DNA of 64,000 bases from Siminovitchia terrae (GTDB lineage: Bacteria; Bacillota; Bacilli; Bacillales; Bacillaceae_C). The notes under the pieces were generated by a model. That model saw only the letters and a program-made list of their open reading frames with translations. It made no database searches and was not told the DNA's origin. The DNA lies in contig NZ_QYTW02000004.1 in NCBI RefSeq assembly GCF_003605405.2, positions 1 to 64,000 of the forward strand, written 5' to 3'. How positions within the stretch are numbered: position 1 is the stretch's first letter; every line of letters begins with the position of its first letter. Positions 46,117-54,778 of this stretch are shown piece after piece. A program made the position numbers and the translations under genes.

Positions 46117-47324
46117 AATATGACAGAATTTTAATTAGATATGGGGAATTGACATTAAAAGGAAGGAACCGGAAGTTTTTTGTCAGAAAGCTTAAAAGCA
46201 GCATTCGGGTGCTCCTACGCGAGTTTCCGCAGACAAAAATTGAAACATTGCATGATAGAATGTATGTTCTTTTAAATGGGGAGCCGTATGACCAAGTGAA
46301 GGAGAAGCTGGCCAAAGTATTCGGCATCCAATCCTTCAGCCCTGCGATCAGGACAGAGAAAGATCTCGATCAGATCAAAGCCGCAGCTCTTCTTGTTGTA
46401 AAAAAATCCCACAGTCCGGGAAAAACTTTTAAAATATCTGCCCGCAGATCAGATAAATCATTTGAATATGATACACAACAACTGAATTATGAACTTGGCT
46501 CACATATTTTAATCAATGTTGAAGATATTACAGTTGATGTAAAAAAACCTGATATAAATGTGATTGTCGAAGTCAGAGGTGAAGGAGTTTTTGTTTCGGG
46601 AGAAGTTGTCCAAGGCCAGGGCGGCTTTCCTGCAAAATCATCAGGCAAAGGAGTACTGATGCTGTCTGGGGGAATCGACAGTCCTGTAGCAGGGTACCTG
46701 GCAATGAAGCGGGGAGTGGACATTGAAGCCGTACATTTTCACAGCCCGCCATATACAAGTGAACGAGCAAAGCAGAAAGTGCTTGATATTGCCGCGAAGC
46801 TTGCTGAATTTTCAGGCCGGATCAAAGTTCACATTGTTCCTTTTACAGAAATACAGGAAAAAATCCATGAGAAAATTCCAGAAGGCTATACCATGACATC
46901 TACCCGCAGAATGATGCTTCGGATTGCGGAAGAAATTAGGCAAAAAAATGACGCACTTGCCATTTTTAATGGCGAAAGCCTTGGACAAGTCGCGAGCCAA
47001 ACGATGGAAAGTATGCTTGCAATCAATGAGGTAACAAACACTCCAATTCTACGTCCTTTGATTGCTATGGACAAAGTGGAGATTATCAAGGTTGCCACCG
47101 AAATCGATACATTGGACATTTCCAACAGGCCTTATGAAGACTGTTGTACAATTTTCACACCGCCGGCTCCAAAGACTCGACCAAAAACTGATAAAATCGT
47201 TGCTTTTGAAAGCAAGTTTGATTGGGCTCCGCTGTTAGAAAAAGCCGTGGAAAAAACAGAAACAATCGTTATAAAAAGTGGTGGAAACGAGCCTGTAAAT
47301 GACAATAATATCAACCTTTTTTAA
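46113..47324 (+). CDS. thiI: tRNA 4-thiouridine sulfurtransferase
   Basis: A 403-residue enzyme that adenylates U8 of tRNA and inserts sulfur, and supports thiazole synthesis. Order: ferredoxin-like start (YDRILIRYGELTLKGRNRKF), THUMP domain (about 60-165), and the PP-loop ATP-pyrophosphatase domain with LSGGIDSPVAGYLAMKRG (about 185). ESLGQVASQT and the Cys pair in YEDCCTIFTPPAPKTRP follow. There is no C-terminal rhodanese domain, which is normal for Bacillus. Overlaps the desulfurase gene by four bases. Confidence 0.96.
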   Translation: MKYDRILIRYGELTLKGRNRKFFVRKLKSSIRVLLREFPQTKIETLHDRMYVLLNGEPYDQVKEKLAKVFGIQSFSPAIRTEKDLDQIKAAALLVVKKSHSPGKTFKISARRSDKSFEYDTQQLNYELGSHILINVEDITVDVKKPDINVIVEVRGEGVFVSGEVVQGQGGFPAKSSGKGVLMLSGGIDSPVAGYLAMKRGVDIEAVHFHSPPYTSERAKQKVLDIAAKLAEFSGRIKVHIVPFTEIQEKIHEKIPEGYTMTSTRRMMLRIAEEIRQKNDALAIFNGESLGQVASQTMESMLAINEVTNTPILRPLIAMDKVEIIKVATEIDTLDISNRPYEDCCTIFTPPAPKTRPKTDKIVAFESKFDWAPLLEKAVEKTETIVIKSGGNEPVNDNNINLF

Positions 47325-47373
47325 AAAAAATAGATAGCTTCCAAAAATTAGGAAGAATTACCAACTTTTTATT

Positions 47374-47403
47374 GTATGATGCCATGTGTTTTCGCACAAT
47401 ATA
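47374..47403 (+). promoter_or_regulatory. sigma-G-type promoter of sspA
   Basis: GTATG (47374-47378) fits the sigma-G -35 GHATR, and after exactly 18 bases CAATATA (47397-47403) matches the -10 CATWHTA in six of seven positions. The ATG is 24 bases downstream. This predicts forespore-specific expression. Confidence 0.75.
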
Positions 47404-47426
47404 GGCTTACAAGGAGGTGAAAACAC

Positions 47427-47627
47427 ATGGCAAACAACAACAGCAACCAAATCCTTGTTCCTGGAGCAGAGCAAGCGATCGACCAAATGAAAGTTGAAAT
47501 TGCACAAGAGTTTGGAGTAAACCTTGGAGCAGATACTACTTCACGCGCTAACGGATCTGTAGGTGGTGAAATCACCAAGCGCCTTGTAGCAATGGCTCAA
47601 CAACAAATGGGTGGACATTCAAGATAA
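47427..47627 (+). CDS. sspA: alpha/beta-type small acid-soluble spore protein
   Basis: A 66-residue SASP that coats forespore DNA and protects it from UV and heat, later degraded by GPR protease. Seen are [20 protein letters not shown] with the EIA GPR site, the [20 protein letters not shown] block, and the [15 protein letters not shown]-binding end. AAGGAGGTG precedes the ATG. A sigma-G-type promoter and a good terminator frame the gene. Confidence 0.96.
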   Translation: MANNNSNQILVPGAEQAIDQMKVEIAQEFGVNLGADTTSRANGSVGGEITKRLVAMAQQQMGGHSR

Positions 47628-47649
47628 CAAATTTAATATGAATGGCATG

Positions 47650-47673
47650 GAAGCGGGGCTTTCTCCCCGCTTC
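47650..47673 (+). terminator. terminator after sspA
   Basis: GAAGCGGGG (47650-47658) pairs with CCCCGCTTC (47665-47673), followed by a T/A-rich tract. Confidence 0.9.
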
Positions 47674-47734
47674 TTCTATATTTATATAGGAAATTTTGAT
47701 AAAATACCCTAAGGCGTGAATAGCTTAATTTTCA

Positions 47735-48050
47735 CAAAAGGCAGCGCCTAGCTTCGATGCACAGGGATGTGCTAGTGCAAGTGAAGTGACAGGACGTCGT
47801 GTATTGAGCCCGCCGACGCACAGGGATGTGCTAGTGCAAGCGAGGCGATAGGATGCCCTGCCGACGTACAAGACGTACTAGTGTAGGCGAAGCGAAAAGG
47901 ACGTCGCGTTCTGAGCCTGCCTACGGATAGGAAGTCCCAGTGCCACCGAAGCCACAGGATTAGGCACTTGAAGCGGCCGACGTCGCTGCGTTTCCTTTAT
48001 ATCGTCAGAGGAACTATTGTCTCGATAGACAGGAGCTTTTGCTTAAAAAT
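47735..48050 (+). repeat. diverged 58-bp REP-like units upstream of ytcI
   Basis: Three or four degenerate units. Versions of the first small hairpin are GCACAGGGATGTGC (twice) and GTACAAGACGTAC, instead of GTACAGGAAGTAC in the 49.8-kb array. Both arms have changed together, so pairing is kept. No gene is present in this 430-base stretch. Confidence 0.75.
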
Positions 48051-48129
48051 TTTTTTAGCTATAACATATAAAATTTTCTTATAATTTTGTATAATAGATG
48101 ATACAGTTTCACAGGGGGAGGAAGAAAAA

Positions 48130-49722
48130 ATGAAAAGGGAAGATTTGATCGCACCAGATGACTATAATATCATCGACGAATTTGAGAAATATACGGTTGA
48201 TTCTGATCGGTCGGCGGTTATCTGGGAAGGCAAAAATGGAGAAACGAAAGAGATTACATATGAAGGGTTATCAAAACAAGCAAATAAAATCGGAAATGTA
48301 TTTCATGATTTCGGCTTGGAAAAAGGAGATACGGTTCTTGTCATGATTCCAAGGCTGATCGAAGCCTACGCGGTTTATATCGCTGCTTTGAAATCAGGAA
48401 TTATTGTCATCCCAAGCTCCGAAATGCTTAAGACAAAAGATTTGGAGTACCGAATTAGTCATGGTGATGTTAAGGCAGTTATTACCTATTATCCTTATGT
48501 CGAACAGGTAGATCAGGCCAAAAATGCAGAAGGGCTTATCAAGTTATCAGTCGGTGGAGAGGCAGAGGGATGGGGGCATTTGGAAAAATTGATGGAAGAT
48601 GCCGATGATACTTTGAAAACAGCCGAAACGAAAAGCACTGATACGGCCTTTTTATCCTATACATCCGGAACAACAGGCAATCCGAAAGGGGTTGTTCATA
48701 CACATGGCTGGGGGTATGCTCACCTTAGGACGGCCGCTGCGAAATGGCTCTGCATCGAAGAGAATGATATCGTTTGGGCAACGGCAGGACCAGGCTGGCA
48801 AAAGTGGATTTGGAGCCCGTTTCTTTCCGTACTTGGAATGGGAGCAACTGGTTTTGTCTACAACGGGAAGTTCGATGCTCAAAAATATCTTTCGCTAATG
48901 GATAAGTACAAAGTGAATGTGCTTTGTTGTACACCGACTGAATACAGGCTAATGGCCAAAGTGAATAATTTGAATGAATTCAAACTGGATCACTTGCATA
49001 GTGCCGTATCGGCAGGAGAACCGTTAAATAGGGAAGTCATTGACGTTTTTCAACAACATTTCGGCGTCAATGTACGAGATGGATATGGGCAGACAGAAAA
49101 TACACTGCTTGTCGGAATTACAAAAAATATGGAATTGAGGCCAGGGTCCATGGGAAAACCGACACCCGGAAATACGGTTGAAATTGTTAACGAACAAGGG
49201 GAAATTTGTGGTGTCGGAGAAGTTGGTGATATCGCTGTCCACAAAAGTACTCCTTCCCTTTTTAAAAAATATTACAAAGACCCTGAAAGGACATTAACAC
49301 AATTCAGGGGAGATTATTACATTACTGGGGATAAAGCAAAGAAAGATGAAGAGGGTTATTTCTGGTTCGAGGGGCGTCGGGATGATATTATCATCAGTTC
49401 TGGATATACAATCGGACCCTTTGAAGTTGAAGACGCCCTTGTTAAACATCCCGCGATCCAAGAATGTGCTGTTGTCGCGGCTCCCGACGAAATTAGAGGT
49501 AATATTGTAAAAGCCTTTGTCGTACTGAAGGAAAGTAAACTGGATGATGAGGAAGCATTCAAGACAGAACTGCAGGATTATGTCAAGCAAATGACGGCCC
49601 CTTATAAATATCCGCGGGAAATCGAGTTTGTATCTGAACTTCCGAAGACGGCTTCGGGTAAAATACGGCGTGTGGAACTAAGACAATTGGAACAGGAAAA
49701 AAAGTTGGGACTTAATAAATAA
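48130..49722 (+). CDS. ytcI: acyl-CoA synthetase (MACS/acetate-CoA ligase-like)
   Basis: A 530-residue AMP-forming ligase that should activate acetate or another short or medium carboxylate to its CoA ester. Motifs: P-loop-like YTSGTTGNPKGVVHTHG (about residue 178), DGYGQTEN (about 317), the hinge and adenylate-binding GDKAKKDEEGYFWFEGR and DDIIISSGYTIGPFEVE (about 400-435), and the catalytic Lys in PKTASGKIRR (about residue 515). GGGGGAGG precedes the ATG. No acuABC genes accompany it. B. subtilis has ytcI close to sspA, which supports the name. Confidence 0.88.
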   Translation: MKREDLIAPDDYNIIDEFEKYTVDSDRSAVIWEGKNGETKEITYEGLSKQANKIGNVFHDFGLEKGDTVLVMIPRLIEAYAVYIAALKSGIIVIPSSEMLKTKDLEYRISHGDVKAVITYYPYVEQVDQAKNAEGLIKLSVGGEAEGWGHLEKLMEDADDTLKTAETKSTDTAFLSYTSGTTGNPKGVVHTHGWGYAHLRTAAAKWLCIEENDIVWATAGPGWQKWIWSPFLSVLGMGATGFVYNGKFDAQKYLSLMDKYKVNVLCCTPTEYRLMAKVNNLNEFKLDHLHSAVSAGEPLNREVIDVFQQHFGVNVRDGYGQTENTLLVGITKNMELRPGSMGKPTPGNTVEIVNEQGEICGVGEVGDIAVHKSTPSLFKKYYKDPERTLTQFRGDYYITGDKAKKDEEGYFWFEGRRDDIIISSGYTIGPFEVEDALVKHPAIQECAVVAAPDEIRGNIVKAFVVLKESKLDDEEAFKTELQDYVKQMTAPYKYPREIEFVSELPKTASGKIRRVELRQLEQEKKLGLNK

Positions 49723-49726
49723 TCAT

Positions 49727-49765
49727 TGAAAACTTCCCTAAATTTGATTTTTGGGGAAGTTTTCA
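49727..49765 (+). terminator. terminator after ytcI
   Basis: TGAAAACTTCCC (49727-49738) pairs with GGGAAGTTTTCA (49754-49765), a 12-bp stem flanked by T. Confidence 0.9.
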
Positions 49766-49827
49766 TTTGAGTGTAAAAAAAGTACAACTTGTTATGAAAA
49801 ATGTTATTCAAAGGAAGCTTTTTCTTT

Positions 49828-50500
49828 GTCCAGCTACGACGTACAGGAAGTACTAGTGCAAGCGAAGCGACAGGACGTCGCGTTTTGAGCCTGCCGACGT
49901 ACAGGAAGTACTAGTGCAAGCGAAGCGACAGGACGTCGCGTTTTGAGCCTGCCGACGTACAGGAAGTACTAGTGCAAGCGAAGCGACAGGACGTCGCGTT
50001 TTGAGCCTGCCGACGTACAGGAAGTACTAGTGCAAGCGAAGCGACAGGACGTCGCGTTTTGAGCCTGCCGACGTACAGGAAGTACTAGTGCAAGCGAAGC
50101 GACAGGACGTCGCGTTTTGAGCCTGCCGACGTACAGGAAGTACTAGTGCAAGCGAAGCGACAGGACGTCGCGTTTTGAGCCTGCCGACGTACAGGAAGTA
50201 CTAGTGCAAGCGAAGCGACAGGACGTCGCGTTTTGAGCCTGCCGACGTACAGGAAGTACTAGTGCAAGCGAAGCGACAGGACGTCGCGTTTTGAGCCTGC
50301 CGACGTACAGGAAGTACTAGTGCAAGCGAAGCGACAGGACGTCGCGTTTTGAGCCTGCCGACGTACAGGAAGTACTAGTGCAAGCGAAGCGACAGGACGT
50401 CGCGTTTTGAGCCTGCCGACGTACAGGAAGTACTAGTGCAAGCAAAGCGACAGGACGTCGCGTTCTGATCCTACCCGACCTAGACCCGCAAGGATCAAGC
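49828..50500 (+). repeat. 58-bp tandem array, 11 near-identical copies, in a REP-like element
   Basis: The motif GTACAGGAAGTACTAGTGCA begins at 49841 and recurs every 58 bp up to 50421. Units are almost identical; the last has one A for G. Each unit holds two small dyads, GTAC-AGGAA-GTAC and GCGAC-AGGAC-GTCGC. The array starts with the CCAGCTACGACG REP-like lead and ends in diverged sequence (CTAGACCCGCAAGGATCAAG). It lies between ytcI and rarD with no gene inside. Confidence 0.97.
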
Positions 50501-50547
50501 AGCTTCCGTTTTTATTATCTCATTCGATTTCCGTTTTTAAGGTAGTA

Positions 50548-50577
50548 ACTTTCATTATAGTCTTATATAATGAAAGT
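50548..50577 (+). promoter_or_regulatory. 12-bp inverted repeat overlapping the rarD -10 region
   Basis: ACTTTCATTATA (50548-50559) and TATAATGAAAGT (50566-50577) form a perfect dyad around GTCTTA. The right arm contains a TATAAT (50566-50571), 42 bases before the rarD ATG. This could be an operator for an unknown dimeric regulator overlapping the promoter. Confidence 0.6.
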
Positions 50578-50612
50578 ATTTCGGGAATCTAAATAGTTGG
50601 GAGACATTTGCG

Positions 50613-51527
50613 ATGAAAAAGAAATATGAAGGGGTTATGAATGGTGCTGGTGCTTATTTGCTATGGGGATTTTTGCCCATTTATTGGAAAGCCATTGATC
50701 ATGTGCCACCTGGTGAAGTATTAGCGCATCGGATATTTTGGTCATTCTGGTTCATGCTGATCCTATTATTTATTGGAAAAAAATTAGGCTCTTTCAAAAG
50801 CAGTATCAGGCAAATGAAAGAAGATCCCAAGGCAAGGTTTGCCCTTATCGCAGTTTCCATTCTAATCAGCGTGAATTGGCTTACTTTTATCTGGGCTGTT
50901 CATGCGGGAAAAATAGTGGAGACGAGTCTGGGCTATTATATCAATCCTTTAATCAGTATTGTCCTCGGTGTGTTTGTTCTTAAAGAAAAGCTACTGCGAA
51001 GCCATGCCATTGCTTTTTTTCTCGCTTTGGCGGGAGTAATTTTTCTTACGGTCTCCTATGGACAATTTCCATGGATTTCATTTGCTCTTGCTTTTTCATT
51101 CGGAATATACGGGCTGATTAAAAAGCTGCTTCCATTCGATTCATCCATTGGCTTGACCTTGGAGACAATGGTTGTCACGCCAATCGCTCTCATTTATATC
51201 GTGGTGATTATGATAAAGGGAACCCATGTTACTTTTTCTGGAGACATTAAAACCGATGTGTTAGTGATTGCTTCAGGAGTGGCAACTGCCATACCTTTGC
51301 TATTATTTGCCAAAGGCGTTCAAAAGGTGCCGCTCTATTTAATGGGATTTTTGCAATATATTGCGCCGACTATTATGCTGGTGCTCGGAATATTTATATA
51401 CCACGAGCCATTTGGAGCCACAAAACTCATTGCTTTCACCTTCATTTGGGCTGCTTTGTTGATCGTTTCTCTTTCTAGTATCAACTGGTCTGGATTACAC
51501 GCTAAACGACGAGATAGGATTGCATGA
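50613..51527 (+). CDS. rarD: RarD-type EamA permease
   Basis: A 304-residue membrane protein with ten hydrophobic segments. The RarD signature is clear: GAYLLWGFLPIYWKAIDHVP then PGEVLAHRIFWSF in the first repeat, NWLTFIWAVHAGKIVETSLG, YYINPLISIVLG, and the late GFLQYIAPTIMLVLGIFIYH. RarD-like proteins are assumed to transport small metabolites; one E. coli name came from chloramphenicol sensitivity. GGGAG precedes the ATG. A palindrome overlaps its likely promoter, and the 58-bp array lies just upstream. Confidence 0.9.
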   Translation: MKKKYEGVMNGAGAYLLWGFLPIYWKAIDHVPPGEVLAHRIFWSFWFMLILLFIGKKLGSFKSSIRQMKEDPKARFALIAVSILISVNWLTFIWAVHAGKIVETSLGYYINPLISIVLGVFVLKEKLLRSHAIAFFLALAGVIFLTVSYGQFPWISFALAFSFGIYGLIKKLLPFDSSIGLTLETMVVTPIALIYIVVIMIKGTHVTFSGDIKTDVLVIASGVATAIPLLLFAKGVQKVPLYLMGFLQYIAPTIMLVLGIFIYHEPFGATKLIAFTFIWAALLIVSLSSINWSGLHAKRRDRIA

Positions 51528-51561
51528 GAAGAAGCGGGGACAAAAACTGGTCGAAACCTTA

Positions 51562-51607
51562 AAAAGCGCGAGAAATCAATTTTATAAACGTTGATTCTCG
51601 CGCTTTT
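51562..51607 (+). terminator. terminator after rarD
   Basis: AAAAGCGCGAGAAATCAA pairs with TTGATTCTCGCGCTTTT with one bulge. A long stem followed by C/T. Confidence 0.9.
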
Positions 51608-51713
51608 CTGATGTAATAGTTTAAATTTTGCTTAAAAAATATACTTAGTCTCAGCCCTTTTTAAAGAGTTAAGAAAGCATAAAATTAGATGAAATATTTT
51701 GTTCGCATTAAGA

Positions 51714-51908
51714 TTTAACTTCATTCAGCAGAAGTCTCCCACTTCTGTAAGTGGAGAGATGAATGCATATTGGATTCCATTCAGCGGGGGTTCAAACCCC
51801 GGCTGAATAAAGTTAAAGCCTCCGGCGGATGCCACAGATTTTCAGAGAAAATTTATTGAGCTTAAGCTCGATAAAATCTGGGCGCAAATACGCCAAGGCG
51901 CATTTGAT
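51714..51908 (+). repeat. dispersed structured repeat, copy F
   Basis: About 195 bp. The ATCGAGC/GCTCGAT stem is changed to ATTGAGC/GCTCGAT, which keeps pairing by U-G. Ends TTTAACTTC and TTTGAT are intact. Its right end abuts a REP-like element directly (GTCTAGCTACGACG from 51912), forming a composite of the two families. Confidence 0.95.
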
Positions 51909-51909
51909 T

Positions 51910-52252
51910 ATGTCTAGCTACGACGTACAGGAAGTACTAGTGCAAGCGAAGCGACAGGATGTTGCGCACTGAGCCTGCCGACGTACAGGAAGTACTAGTG
52001 CAAGCGAAGCGACAGGATGTTGCGCACTGAGCCTGCCGACGTACAGGAAGTACTAGTGCAAGCGAAGCGACAGGATGTCGCGCACTGAGCCTGCCGACGT
52101 ACAGGAAGTACTAGTGCCACCGAACCACAGGATGTGGCAGCTTGAGGAGGCCAGGAGCCATCGGCGCAAGGATCAAGTCGGCTGAGGAACTCCCTCATCA
52201 AAATTCGTCTTGTGCTTGTCGCCTAAGGCTAGGCGCCTTTCGCTTTTCTTAT
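51910..52252 (+). repeat. REP-like element with four 58-bp units
   Basis: GTACAGGAAGTACTAGTGCA occurs at 51925, 51983, 52041 and 52099. The second dyad varies as GCGACAGGATGTTGC and GCGACAGGATGTCGC. A GGCGCAAGGATCAAGTCGGC block and a CTTTCGCTTTTCTTATTAAA end follow. The end overlaps the stop codon of the NAD kinase gene on the opposite strand. Confidence 0.9.
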
Positions 52253-53070
52253 TAAAGAAATGTTCTTTTCACTTTTTCCCAAAAGGAATTATTTTTAAGC
52301 TTGAGGGTTTTGATGACTTTATCACTCAGCTTAACCTTCACTTCTTTGACATGCTGGATGCTCATGGCTTCATTGTCCATCCCCATTGTGGGAAAAACAT
52401 TTCCTTCTTGGGCAACCTTTAGTGTAAGAGTCCGCTCTTTGCTTAATAGAAATGGAGCCCCGAGAGTGCGGTAGCGGTTGCTGTTCAAGGAGGCCATTTC
52501 GCTTACTTGAAGACATGGGAGCTGCGGATCGACCACTGCACCACGGACAGACTTGTTATAAGCTGTACTGCCAGTCGGTGTGGCAATCACCATGCCGTCT
52601 CCGCGAAACGTTTCAAAATGGAGGTCGTCGACGAATACGTCTAGGACCAATGTTTTGATGATAGCGGAGCGCATTGTAAATTCATTCAGGCAATAGAAGG
52701 AAGCATCATGGTCTATATCAATTTGAATGGTGGGATATTTTCTTACTTCCACTTGCTCCATTTTCATAGCCTCGATCATTTCTGGCAAATTATCGATCTG
52801 GAAGTCGCAATATAGACCACGGAATTGATCATCGTCTATACCTAAGTAAATAACATCCTGTCGAAATCCTGTCCTGCGAACCGCTTGAAGAAACGTTCCG
52901 TCCCCTCCAATGCTTGCAATGATATTTGCATCTTCTGGCTGCGTAACGATTGTAAAACCGTTATTTTTGGCGGCTTCATGCAAAGCTGTTACTTTTTCTG
53001 CCAGCTTTTTGTCATTTTGATAAAAAATATGTTTATAGAAAAAGTAAATGTTTTTTCTGAAATCACTCAT
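52252..53070 (-). CDS. nadK: NAD kinase
   Basis: A 272-residue ATP-dependent NAD kinase making NADP. The GGDG motif is in SIGGDGTFLQAVRR (about residues 52-65), and NEFTMRS and TPTGSTAYNKSVRGAVVDP (about 165-185) complete the active site. Position before sppA corresponds to B. subtilis ytdI (nadF2). GGGAGG ten bases before ATG 53070 sets the start. The 3-prime end overlaps the REP-like element on the other strand, so its last codons (RTFL) and stop may have been altered by that element. Confidence 0.93.
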   Translation of the reverse strand: MSDFRKNIYFFYKHIFYQNDKKLAEKVTALHEAAKNNGFTIVTQPEDANIIASIGGDGTFLQAVRRTGFRQDVIYLGIDDDQFRGLYCDFQIDNLPEMIEAMKMEQVEVRKYPTIQIDIDHDASFYCLNEFTMRSAIIKTLVLDVFVDDLHFETFRGDGMVIATPTGSTAYNKSVRGAVVDPQLPCLQVSEMASLNSNRYRTLGAPFLLSKERTLTLKVAQEGNVFPTMGMDNEAMSIQHVKEVKVKLSDKVIKTLKLKNNSFWEKVKRTFL

Positions 53071-53218
53071 CTTTATCAGACCTCCCGTAAAGAAAACGGT
53101 CATGCTTCCTTAGCTTTCCTTTTTTTGTTACAATGTTGACTATGTTTTTCAAGTGTACCATTAATATGAAACTCTTTGAAAGGTCATCCGTATGAGATGA
53201 AGAAGGGAGGAATTTTTA

Positions 53219-54223
53219 GTGAATGGAAAAAGATGGGCAGCACTCGGTATAGCTGCAGGTGTATTTTTCTTTTCAATCATCGTTAATATGGCGAGTGCGT
53301 TCATTTTTGAGGATTTCTCAAAAATGTTCAAAGAAAATATGTTCACCGACGAAGCTTTTAGCGAAGAAGTGATCGATTCAGGAAACCCTTTAAAAAGGAT
53401 TGCCGTTCTTGAGGTGGACGGAGTGATCCAAGATACGGGAGATGCACGATCTTATCTTTCATCACCTGGATATTCTCACAGGGATTTCATGGAGCAGTTG
53501 AATCAAGTGAAAGAGGACAGCAGTATCAAAGGAATTGTTTTGCGTGTTAATTCTCCAGGAGGCGGGACAAATGAATCAGCTGAAATCCGTCATAAAATCG
53601 TAGAAATCCAAAAGGAAACGAAAAAGCCGGTATATGTATCCATGGGCTCCATGGCGGCTTCAGGCGGCTATTATATATCCGCACCTGCAGATAAAATTTT
53701 TGCAAGCACGGAAACTTTGACAGGGTCACTGGGTGTAATCATGCAGGGAGTTAATTATAGCGGGTTGACCGATAAGATCGGAATTGACTTTATGACGATC
53801 AAAAGTGGAAAGTACAAAGATATTATGAGCGGTCATCGCAAAATGACGGCGGAAGAAGTGGATATTCTCGAAAGCATGCTGACGAATTCCTATAACGAAT
53901 TTGTCAGGATTATTGCTGAAGGGCGCGATATGAAGGAAGATCAGGTTCGCAAAATTGCTGACGGACGGGTATATGACGGGCGCCAGGCTAAGGAATTGGA
54001 TTTAATTGATGATTTCGGCTATACGGAAGACGTTATTGAGGCGATGAAAAAAGATTTCAAGATAAAGGATGCTGAGGTGTTTAAATATTCCTCAACACCT
54101 GGTCTGGGATCGCTATTTTCCATGACAGCTCAAAAATTCTCGGGTGGGTCCGAAATGGGCGAGCTAGTGAACATGTTATCACAGCCGAATTCGCCTAGAA
54201 TGATGTATTTATATGCCCAATGA
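53219..54223 (+). CDS. sppA: signal peptide peptidase SppA
   Basis: A 334-residue membrane serine protease of the short bacterial type that degrades leftover signal peptides. An N-terminal membrane helix (about 6-28) is followed by the peptidase S49 domain. The catalytic Ser is in GSMAASGGYYISAPADKIFA (about residue 147), and the general-base Lys is in IKSGKYKDIMSG (about residue 199). GTG 53219 follows GGGAGG. It forms an operon with the downstream RDD protein, as in B. subtilis. Confidence 0.95.
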   Translation: MNGKRWAALGIAAGVFFFSIIVNMASAFIFEDFSKMFKENMFTDEAFSEEVIDSGNPLKRIAVLEVDGVIQDTGDARSYLSSPGYSHRDFMEQLNQVKEDSSIKGIVLRVNSPGGGTNESAEIRHKIVEIQKETKKPVYVSMGSMAASGGYYISAPADKIFASTETLTGSLGVIMQGVNYSGLTDKIGIDFMTIKSGKYKDIMSGHRKMTAEEVDILESMLTNSYNEFVRIIAEGRDMKEDQVRKIADGRVYDGRQAKELDLIDDFGYTEDVIEAMKKDFKIKDAEVFKYSSTPGLGSLFSMTAQKFSGGSEMGELVNMLSQPNSPRMMYLYAQ

Positions 54224-54238
54224 TGGAGGTGTCAATGA

Positions 54239-54727
54239 ATGGATGAAATGCAAACGAACGAAATCCGTAAAACAGTTCCGCGGCCTGCTTTTCAATACGG
54301 AGGCTTTTGGATGAGATTCTGGGCTTATTTGCTTGATCTCGTCGTTGTAGCGGCTGTGAGCGGAATTATTGTAAAGCCGGTGTTTCGGGCATTGGACTTT
54401 CAGCTTTCAGCTTCTGGGATTTTTACACCTATCAACATCGCGAGTGCGCTGATTCTCTACCTGTACTTTGTCCTGATGACAAAATTCTTTGGTCAGACAC
54501 TTGGAAAAATGGTCTTCGGCTTAAAGGTCATTCCGCTGAATGATGAAAAGCTAAGCTGGAGTGCAGTGATTTTCAGAGAATGGATAGGACGTTACATTTC
54601 TGCTACCATCTGGATTTTATATGTTATCGCTGCATTTACACCAAAGAAACAGGCATTGCATGATATGTTTGCTGACACTGTCGTTATTCATGAACGCAAG
54701 GAGACGGCTGAACCCGCTTATTCTTAA
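54239..54727 (+). CDS. yteJ: RDD-family membrane protein
   Basis: A 162-residue protein with three hydrophobic helices (about 25-45, 62-85, 118-138). The RDD family shows its Arg and Asp residues in FWMRFWAYLLDLVVV and the late QALHDMFADTVV. GGAGGTG precedes the ATG 15 bases after the sppA stop, so the two are co-transcribed. In B. subtilis YteJ is thought to restrain SppA. The terminator stem overlaps the stop codon. Confidence 0.9.
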   Translation: MDEMQTNEIRKTVPRPAFQYGGFWMRFWAYLLDLVVVAAVSGIIVKPVFRALDFQLSASGIFTPINIASALILYLYFVLMTKFFGQTLGKMVFGLKVIPLNDEKLSWSAVIFREWIGRYISATIWILYVIAAFTPKKQALHDMFADTVVIHERKETAEPAYS

Positions 54728-54742
54728 GCGGGTTTATTTTTT
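54711..54742 (+). terminator. terminator of sppA-yteJ
   Basis: AACCCGCTTA (54711-54720) pairs perfectly with TAAGCGGGTT (54725-54734), then TATTTTTT. It includes the yteJ stop codon. Confidence 0.93.
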
Positions 54743-54778
54743 TACCGCTTCGGTGAAACTGCTAACCGGAGGCGTGAA

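Noticed and set aside
49828-50500. CRISPR array
   Set aside because: The 58-bp units are contiguous and almost identical, with no unique spacers and no cas genes in the window.
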